The notes below the pieces were generated by a model, which saw only the letters and a program-made list of their open reading frames with translations, did not search any database and had not been told where the DNA came from. From Tubiluchus corallicola (lineage: Eukaryota; Priapulida; Priapulimorpha; Priapulimorphida; Tubiluchidae): DNA of 26,000 nt. Within the stretch, counting starts at the first letter, position 1; each line of letters begins with the position of its first letter. Where the stretch lies: positions 250,001 to 276,000 of the forward strand of contig JAQGDQ010000234.1 of assembly GCA_030141605.1 (NCBI GenBank), read 5' to 3'. Below, piece by piece: positions 10,990 through 18,700 of the stretch. The position numbers and the translations under genes are program-made.

Positions 10990-11230
10990 TTAAATTCCAA
11001 TTTGCAATCATTTGAAAAGCTGCCGTACTTTCCCACAGCAAACATTGTTATATCATGTAGGCATCCTCACTGATCAATACATAGTCTACTACACTACAGC
11101 CATTGTGAGTGAAACAAGTAAAGTTTCACATGGAGTCTCCCAGTTTTCTTCCACTTAGTGTTCTAATTTTAGTGGCTATTGACAGTTCAATAAGTTTTTA
11201 CCAAAATTGTTTATTTTTTGTTCATCTTGT
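10990..11230 (-). pseudogene. Remnant of endonuclease C-terminus
   Basis: Minus-strand translation in pieces gives a GR-T-G-LHVKLYLFHSQ stretch followed by FAVGKYGSFSNDCKLEFKI. The latter corresponds in position and form to the S-D-H-C/x-L-EF end of retrotransposon endonucleases, with the His changed. The N-terminal half of the domain is absent, which marks the 5' truncation point. Confidence 0.5.
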
Positions 11231-12178
11231 ATCCAATATATTATCCATATCCACTTTATCCGTATAGTATTTACTTTGCTTGTTCATTATTATTTTCGAT
11301 TTTTTTCGATAGTTGAACTTGTTTTCTGGCACCTTTGAAAACAGATTGGCCTCTGTGGAACCATTGGAACCGAACCGACTTCTTTCGCTTAAAATGATTA
11401 TTTATCATATTTTTCACCATGTAAGACACACATTTTTCTAGGAAAATCATGCTAAAAACAGTCTGTTCTTTTGGCGCTGAATGACACAGAGGTACAACGA
11501 GTAGTGTAGTTTTGCCATTAACAGAATGAAATTACAGTAGGTACAGCAGACTTAAGATGTACTGGGTTTCTAAATCTTACAGCACCTATGATAACAGAAA
11601 TTCCCTGGTACGTATGTCAGTGATGTCGTAATAACTGGCACGTATTGCTTATTAGTGATGTCACATAATTGGCAGTTTAACAGTGATGCAGCTTCTAAAA
11701 ATAGCCCATAATACTATTAAGACTCTGGCAGACGTCAATAACGTTATGGAACTGAGAATTATATATCGGTTAAGGTATCAGAGCACAGGTCAGTAGTCAG
11801 CTTGTTCAAGTTAATAATATATTTATCTATGATTACACAGCTATAATCATATAGTTTAAGCCCGTTGGCGGATATCATAAAAATTATTCTCTGTCATCAT
11901 TCATTTCTGGAGCTCACGTCTTCTGCATGACCCTCATTTTTCTGTAAAGCTTAGAAGAAGAGCGCGTATAAGCACGGATCGGGGAAATGCGCAAATTCGC
12001 CATATTGAATTTTTGTGTTGTTGTTGCTAGGTAAATAAATGCTAAAATTGTATAATAGTATTTTGGATGTTTTCGATAATAATTTCCAATGTTCATTGCC
12101 TCAGCCAAAGCTCTTGAACCAACAAAAAGCTCAGAGACGGCCAACTTTTGACGTATAGATATATGTGATTTAGTAAAA
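11231..12178. other. Intergenic, one unassigned ORF
   Basis: No gene recognised. A 76-codon minus-strand ORF (11914-12144) includes an internal MANLRISPIRAYTRSSSK stretch and is locally richer in CpG than its surroundings. It might be a first exon or chance. No RNA gene or transposon end was identified before the TA at 12179. Confidence 0.45.
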
Positions 12179-12180
12179 TA

Positions 12181-12206
12181 CGGTAATCGCCGCTTAATGG
12201 ACTCAC
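12181..12206 (+). repeat. Left terminal inverted repeat of the pogo-like element
   Basis: Pairs with 13346-13371 in inverted orientation with 4 mismatches in 26. TA precedes it. Confidence 0.85.
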
Positions 12207-12416
12207 TTTGGAACCGACGTGTTTTGACCCTATTAAACGATTGAACCCATTAACCGATGGGTGTACTAGTATTACTGCTATAGAAGTATGAGTAGTCAGT
12301 TTACTATGCACTGCAAAGGCTTTTAATCAATTTTAGAAACGAAATGATGCCTAAATTCCTTTGTGCATTTAAAAGTTAGTAAAAAATATTTTAAAATATT
12401 AATTTTTATAAGTGAA

Positions 12417-12814
12417 TTAACAAGAAATTAAAAAGTATACTTTTCTAAATGACACAAGTCTGTTTATTTGCAAAAATCCCTTTAAAGTTGGCTGCTTCAT
12501 TTTCTCGCGAAGAAGTTGGCTCACAAAGTTCGGGTAATTATAAAAACGTTGAAAATCTGTTGCTGGTGTAGTACTTGGCATGCTTGAGCTGCAGTTGGTG
12601 GTGCCCTTGTTTCCTGTGCGTCGCCTCTTAGATGATGGATTCTCATTTTGACATGCTGACTGCTCAATTTCAGATCGTTTTTCAATATTCTGTCGAGAGT
12701 ACGTTGGGAAATTTTCAACTGTGCTGCTGCACACCTTTGCCCCATCTTTGGAAGTTTATTGTACGGTGCTAAAATTTTCAGTTTCTCCTTAACTGTTAGA
12801 TCTTTACGCTCCAT
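12417..12814 (-). pseudogene. pogo-type transposase: N-terminal HTH and C-terminal tail only
   Basis: Starting at 12814 the minus strand encodes MERKDLTVKEKLKIL followed by AAAQLKISQRTLDRILKN, the psq/CENP-B-type helix-turn-helix of pogo/Tigger transposases. The next basic segment, with PSSKRRRTG, lies in a second, overlapping frame (12734-12417), so a frameshift separates the two around residue 50. Soon after comes NFVSQLLREKMKQPTLKGFL, which resembles the end of these transposases (short tail after the DDE domain). The CENP-B second DNA-binding domain and the whole DDE catalytic core are missing: an internal deletion. The first frame alone could still give a 97-residue polypeptide with one HTH. 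Its expression is unknown. Confidence 0.75.
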
Positions 12815-13315
12815 TTTTCAAACTTCTTAACTCTATGCCCTTATTTGCTGTATGATGTTTACTCTTGTAAGTCACAAGGAATACTGGCTGATTACTGTAC
12901 CTGCATCTTTGAACGATTAACTCATTAAGCCTGAAAGCGTGATTTGCAACAAGAGCATCAAAAGGAAACTGCTAGGCAAGTAATTAAATGTTTAGCTTCC
13001 AGAAATTCTTTGGGTAACAAGGTTAATTTTAGTGGGCAAGCGTGTAACAGATTCAAAGCAAAACCGCTATGCTAGCGTATTAGCTCATGATAAACGTACC
13101 TGTTTACAAACAAAACGGTACTTAACATGATTGTTTCTACACAAAAGGAAAGTAAAGATGACATAAAAGTAGGAAAGGCTGTTTGGGCACATACAAATGT
13201 CTTATTTTAAGTATGTGAAAGAAAAATATTGAGTCAATTAAGCAAAGTTATTTGAGTTAATTACTGATAGTTTTTATGTATATTTGAATAGAAGCGGCCC
13301 GTTCCAGGCGATTTT

Positions 13316-13358
13316 GAGTCTATTAAACGATTGAGTCTATTAACTGTGAGTCTATTAA
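13316..13358 (+). repeat. Three GAGTCTATTAA subterminal repeats
   Basis: GAGTCTATTAA occurs at 13316-13326, 13333-13343 and 13348-13358, just inside the right end of the pogo-like element. The left end has the related, more decayed inverse forms (TTAATGGACTC; CCTATTAAACG). Repeated subterminal motifs are known transposase binding sites in pogo; that role here is inferred. Confidence 0.75.
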
Positions 13359-13371
13359 GCGCCGACTACTG
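13346..13371 (-). repeat. Right terminal inverted repeat of the pogo-like element
   Basis: Inverted match to 12181-12206 (22 of 26). It is followed by TA at 13372-13373. Confidence 0.85.
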
Positions 13372-13510
13372 TATATAAATAATACCATTTCACAGGAAGT
13401 GTAAGCTATTACTGTATCAGAATAGTGAACTAATTAACTACCGTAACTGCCTAGCTAACTAACTAATTTGATTAATTTGATTTGACCTTAGCAGGTAAGT
13501 AAGTAGAACT

Positions 13511-14240
13511 GTAGGAGTACCCCACTAGCCGAAGTAGTACACTTCTGCTAAAGCGCATGTGCTAAATTTGCAGAAAAGCAGTGTCGTACATGGGCAGCCC
13601 AAGTAGAGCACTGGCGATTTCTGTCGAGAATCAAGAATTACGACTTAATAAAACATAAAACTAAATTTGTTTTAGAAAAAAGTAACTTTAAAATAATGAT
13701 GGATAGTCCTTGACAATTTACAAATGTATTTTTACAATAATGTCATCATTATTATTAGCTCACAGTAACATTAAACTAAGTATATAATGCTTTAAAGAGA
13801 GAAACTGTGCACACAGTTATTACAGAAATAATTGCAAGTTTAAAAATGAAATTTTACTTAGTAGAAAACAATTATTTGCCCAAGAGGTAGTGAAACAGAT
13901 CACCTGTCTGTGAAGCGGGACAAAATAAAAAGCGATATGCCTTAAGCAAATGTTGGAAATGCCTAAAATGCAGGGTTATTTCACTTCAAAAAGATTAATA
14001 TCGAAGCCAAATTTAGTATTAGCTGTTCTACTAGCACAGAATAGGATTCTTTTATTTTATGAGATGTATAATGAATTATTATATGTGTATTGACGTTTTC
14101 AGTTATTGTTATTAAATAAGTCAGGACAACTTATGCTGCCAGTGCAGTTAACGACTCATTTCGTGACCTGTCTCTAGTGTCCTATTTGGGTAGCTCATGT
14201 ACACCAATTATCCTACTTCGGCTGGTGTCCTACTCCGCTC
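13511..14240. mobile_element. Probable non-autonomous element with long inverted-repeat arms
   Basis: The left arm (13511-13629) contains GTAGGAG...CTAGCCGAAGTAG and GTACATGGGCAGCCCAAGTAG. The right arm (14158-14240) contains the reverse complements of similar sequence: CTACTTCGGCTGGTGTCCTACTCC and CCTATTTGGGTAGCTCATGTAC. The left arm has about 35 extra bases between the two matching blocks. The 530 bases between the arms are AT-rich with no ORF. The form fits a MITE or foldback element, but clear termini and target duplication were not found, so the family is unassigned. Confidence 0.55.
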
Positions 14241-14344
14241 CCAAAACTGTAGACTGTATTTTTATTTCAGGAACGTTTAAACAAGTAGACACCATTACAG
14301 TGCCCGCATTTTGTCAGTGCTAGAGTTACATCACCTTGAACTCT

Positions 14345-14746
14345 TTTTCAGCTGTAGTGAGAAAATTTTCAATTGTGACTAACAGTTCTTATTGTGTTGT
14401 TTGAAGCACTTGCGTGAACATGTTGTTGATGCAGATGTGGATGAACGGTATTCAATGTTCACCTTACAAAGTTATAGGGACCTAGAGTTAAACTCCTTGG
14501 TGTGTCCTTCTCAAAGATGCCTTAAAGCTATATCACAAATCATGAAATGATGCCTATGTTGTTCACGATGCCTATTAGACTTTTTGTTAATTACACTTTT
14601 ATTTGTGTATCTGTAACCGTACCTTGTATGTTGGTGCTTAAACCATTAATTTTTTTACATTGTATGCATTGTATTTTGCCAGTGTGTGTAGTGTTCACAC
14701 ATTTTTAACTGTGAAAACTGCAAATAAACTGAATTGAGTTGAATTG
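14345..14746 (+). repeat. Probable 3' tail of a non-LTR retrotransposon
   Basis: The block ends in GCAAATAAACTGAATTGAG followed by TTGAATTG (14720-14746), the short-repeat tail typical of CR1/L2-like 3' ends. The minus-strand retrotransposon at 7871-7905 ends in a very similar string. The sequence before it (an untranslated-region-like stretch) has no ORF. It could instead be the 3' UTR of an unrelated gene, because AATAAA is present. Its left limit is uncertain. Confidence 0.4.
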
Positions 14747-15604
14747 CATTCTGTTGATAATTATAAGTCCATATGTTCTTCAGGAGCGGACTCTGATTTG
14801 AATTGGGCTAATTTTCAGTTTAGGCAGTTCTCGCAGAATGCGGTGCCTATACCTCTGAAGGCTGCCCCTCTATGCCTATAAATTATATTGATTCATACAG
14901 TATTATAGCTATGCACCGGATCCAAATTCGGGCAGAGGGTATAGGTAATAGTATGCTGTATATTTAATGCTGTAAATTTCTGCTTATTCACGTTCAGGCT
15001 TTGACAAAGTGTAAAATGAATATAATTTATGGTGAATCAAACTTTTACTAGATATTGTATACATTGCCCTGGCATTGTATAGAATGCATAAAACAACTTA
15101 GCCAATATACTAGATTGAGCAAGTAATTCAGGTAAACCAGCAAGTATATACAATACCTAGCAAAAAGTGCATCCGACATCCAACAATTACACACTTTCCC
15201 AAACAAAATTTTCCATTATATGCAGTGTACCGGACATGTGGAAGAATTCAGTTTAGCCACTTTATCTTTTTTGTTTTGGCGCTCAGTAAAATGCCAGACA
15301 CTGCTCAGCATTAATATTGCATTCTTAAGTTTGAAATAGTTTCAAATGAAGGTGTGGCACACCTTCTTAAATTAATTTTTTAAGTGTCCAAATCCTTTTT
15401 ATTTTTAACTTTCCATTTAAACTAAAATAAGTTAATGAGGTGAAATGGCAAAAGACCAGAGGTCACTAGAGGTTGCCTACTAACCATCCATATTTTAATG
15501 ATGTAATGAGTTGCTGCTTTTATTACTTCTCTTCTAATGATGAGCATTTTTGTTTGTTGTAGGTTTCTTTTGAATTGTAAAGTAACAATCTTTTGCCTGT
15601 AAAG
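14747..15604. other. Region upstream of IFT81: presumed promoter and 5' leader
   Basis: No ORF of note. A fragment at 14909-14936 (TATGCACCGGATCCAAATTC core) resembles the left end of the hAT-like element in intron 2. A good splice acceptor (TTTTTGTTTGTTGTAG, AG at 15561-15562) lies 42 bases before the IFT81 start codon and may end a leader intron. No convincing RFX X-box, TATA box or other promoter element was found. Confidence 0.4.
14909..14936 (+). repeat. Fragment related to the hAT-like terminus
   Basis: Contains ATGCACCGGATCCAAATTCGG, close to the left end of the intron 2 element (ATGCACTGGATCCAAATTTGG). No partner end was found nearby. Confidence 0.5.
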
Positions 15605-15748
15605 ATGACTGAGCATCTGAAGTATATTGTTGCTGAGCTCGCGAAACCTCCTTTTAACAAAGCTTATAACCTGATAAGCTTTGATGCCTTGGAGCCAATT
15701 CAAAGACTGCAAGTGCTTAACGATATTTTTTCTGAAATAGAACCGAAG
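15605..15748 (+). CDS. IFT81: IFT81 exon 1 (residues 1-48)
   Basis: Begins with [12 protein letters not shown] and contains the conserved [13 protein letters not shown] start of the CH-like domain. Donor GTTAGT at 15749; phase 0. Confidence 0.93.
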
Positions 15749-18700
15749 GTTAGTTTAATATAATATATTACCTTTGATTATTAATTGATGTGTACATTTA
15801 TTTTTTTCAGTTTAGTAATATCTAAACCTTTTGCGTAAAAATTTAAATAGCAAGATAAAATAATTCGTTTTTAGGTACTTAAAATCCTGAAATGTTATAA
15901 TAGTGAAAACATTATAGTCATTTACTGAATTGAAATTGCTTTGAAAATTACAAAAATTATTGTATTAATTTGTCAATTTGATTTCTCTGGCAAAGTTGCT
16001 TTTTCAGAAAATAAAAATTTGATCTCTAATTTATTGTAGTGTTGCATTGTGTTTTAAGCTACAGTATGTAAAGTAATTTTGCTTTTTAATATTCACTTGC
16101 TTTGCTTGCATTTTTCAGAATCAAATGGACATTCGGCAAGAAGCAGCAGATCAAACTGCAGTGCGAATGTTGGCAATGCTTCGAGCTGTACAGTACAAGG
16201 TTGAAGGGGATGGGTGAGTCCAGCATTTCTTAAGAATGTGGTTTTCAATTCATTCAGTTCATTGGCAGTCTCGTGTTTCATTTGTGTATTCCAAACAAGA
16301 CTGACACAAGTGCCATTTTTTCCTGCTGCTGCCAAGATAATAAAAATCAAGGATATACTAGTTGCAGTTTAGTTTTTTGTTTGACTGTAGAATGGTTGAT
16401 AATTACATAACAAGTTTGCTACAGGTTATCAGTCCGAATTAGAGGTTCTATATATTTGTAATAGATTTGCTGCAACTGATCACTCTGATGTTTTGAACAG
16501 CAAGTAGACAATCTCTAATCATTCACAAATAACATGACACAAAGAATAATGTAGCCAAGTAGTAATGAATGAAAGCAAACAAACACTACTTTTTGGTTTT
16601 AACCATTCATTTTTTCCACAAGAATGTGAACTGCTAGTTATTCTACTATATATTAGTGATGCACTGGATCCAAATTTGGATACGATATTTTGTTGGATTT
16701 TTAAGGATCCAGAGTTGGTATATGATATCCAGTAGATTCAACTAGGTACTCGACTGTAACATGGGTTAATAGAATTACGCTGTCCACAATGTTGCATTAT
16801 ATCTCTTTGGTTGTATTTTACTATAGTACAATAATGCATTCTTTGCTCAGTGATTTAAACAGTTTTATTGCAGAGCTAGTAAAACTTACACAACATTACA
16901 TAACAGTTCGCACCCTGAAAGTCAAGTGCTTAAATTTAACAGTACCTGGAATCGACCCGGATTCGGTTGCAGTGATGTGGTGCATCACTACCATATTATC
17001 GCCTTCAGCCTGAATTTGAATGTACTGTCAGGTGGCACCTGTCCTCTTGCATATTTGCGTGGTGCACTTTTTTATGACAGACTATCAGCTATTTTTGTCT
17101 TTGACTGAAGTAGAGTGCGACAAAGAAGTGCCCGAAAAATGTGATATCACTTGTTCACATTTTACAACAATTCGTTCTTCTTTACAGTGCGGCATTTAGA
17201 CAAGGTCTCGTCCAAGGTGAAAAATCTGTTGTGTATGCAATCATGCATTGGTGTTTACAGCAAATGCCAAAACTTAAGAAGAATGCTTATTTAGCTAAAT
17301 ACCTGCAAAAGGTAACGATACCAGATTGGGTGAAACAAGACAATGATGCAGAAGTTGAAGCGGTTTTAGCTCAGGTAACTTAATAACCATTTGCTGTGCT
17401 TTGCTGAATTTACTGCTATAATATACTTAAATATTTTTATTGCAAACACTTTTTAACTATTTTCGAGGCAACCTGGAAAACAGTAATTATACATGACTTC
17501 ACAAAATATGTTTCTGATGAATGGGTAAATTATTTTGTTAGTTAAGCAGTAATATGAAATAGTGGCTATTGGCATGAATTGTGATAAAGCACAACAAGTG
17601 TTTTAATGTGTACTGTATTTTCTTTACGACTTCTAATTCCCTATCATGTTTGTTAAGGCTAGCAGAATTAATTTTATCACTTGTATTGCTCTGTAGCTAC
17701 AATGCGTTTTCAAGTGACATTGTATTTAATGCAGTAAATATATAGAGCATTATTGTCATTTATGTAAAGTCTTTGCATAGTTGCAGTTACAGATTTAGGC
17801 AACTTATGATCAGAACATCAATTAGTTTTGCCTTTGAACTTATGAGGAGATTACATGCAAGTACTATTTATCTTAGTCAGTGCTGAATTTTTAATCATGT
17901 AAATGTTTTTGACTTTTTACTTGCTATATACTCTTTATACAGATTTTTAATATGGTCTATTTGCAGTACGATGAGCTTATTGAAAAGTTCAAGGAAGTGC
18001 ATAAGGCACATACTGCTCTTGCTAATAGTGGCTTTTCAACAGCTGACATAAAAAAGGACATTGAGAACATGGAAGAGGAAAAGGAACAGGTTTCAAAACG
18101 AATTGAAAGAGTTAAGAAAAAGGTATGTAATCTAGTTAAAGAAACTGAATTAGGCCCTTTATTGTTGGACTGTTAAAGATAAAACAGTGTGAGTTTTTTG
18201 GTAATGTGTAAAATTTTTGTTTTTTCAACTGTAAATGCGACTGTGTAGGAATGAGTTGCATCTAGTATGTTGTGGCTGTTTTTAGGTTGAGAGTGTTCCA
18301 AACAGAGAGCCAATGCTTGCTGTTGCAAAGAACTTACGAATGGAGAAAGAGCGAGAACAGGAACTTGCCACTCAAAGACAGGAACAAGAAAATTCGGTAT
18401 ACTTTGAAAAAAGTATAATTGTTCTATTGACTTGCTCATGAGACTTTTGCTTTCTTTGATTTTTATAGTCCATGAAAAGTGGTAATTAATGGCAGTCAGT
18501 TTTTTTTGACCATGCTTTGTAATTCAAAAATACAGTGCCCAACAGTATGGTCTTCTGAAACTGTTGCAAGGTGATGTCATCACCTTGTTATTTACTATAT
18601 TTTTATGAGTTTCTGTCCTGTTGCTATGCAGATTATACATCAACCCTACACATACTAGAAAAAGAAATTACATCTTCATCATAAACACAAAAAGTGTTCC

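Larger units (their letters stand above)
7871..11230 (-). mobile_element. 5'-truncated non-LTR retrotransposon (endonuclease-RT type), decayed
   Basis: Read on the minus strand, from high to low coordinates: C-terminal part of an apurinic-type endonuclease (about 11230-10990), a linker rich in Lys (10960-10300), reverse transcriptase (about 10260-9240), a zinc-knuckle C-terminus (8854-8639), a non-coding tail with a tandem repeat (8389-8276), and a 3' end with AATAAAACTGAAT followed by TTGA-type repeats (7905-7871). Order and content fit one element inserted once and truncated at its 5' end. It differs from the plus-strand RT at 4934-6264 in sequence and C-terminus, so at least two retrotransposon lineages are present. 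Exact outer limits are approximate. Confidence 0.7.
12181..13371 (-). mobile_element. pogo/Tigger-like DNA transposon, internally deleted, TIRs and TA duplication
   Basis: Left end CGGTAATCGCCGCTTAATGG (12181) and right end, read inward on the other strand, CAGTAGTCGGCGCTTAATAG. Over the first 26 bases they match at 22. Both ends are flanked by TA (12179-12180 and 13372-13373), the target duplication expected for Tc1/mariner/pogo transposons. Three GAGTCTATTAA repeats sit inside the right end (13316, 13333, 13348). The transposase remnant on the minus strand (12417-12814) keeps only the DNA-binding start and the C-terminal tail. The 1.19-kb length is about half that of a full pogo-like element. 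A diverged sibling lies in IFT81 intron 8. Confidence 0.85.

Noticed and set aside
15472-15486. GTTGCC-like half site upstream of IFT81, considered as an RFX X-box
   Set aside because: Only one half site is present; the second half (RGNAAC form) does not follow at the right spacing.
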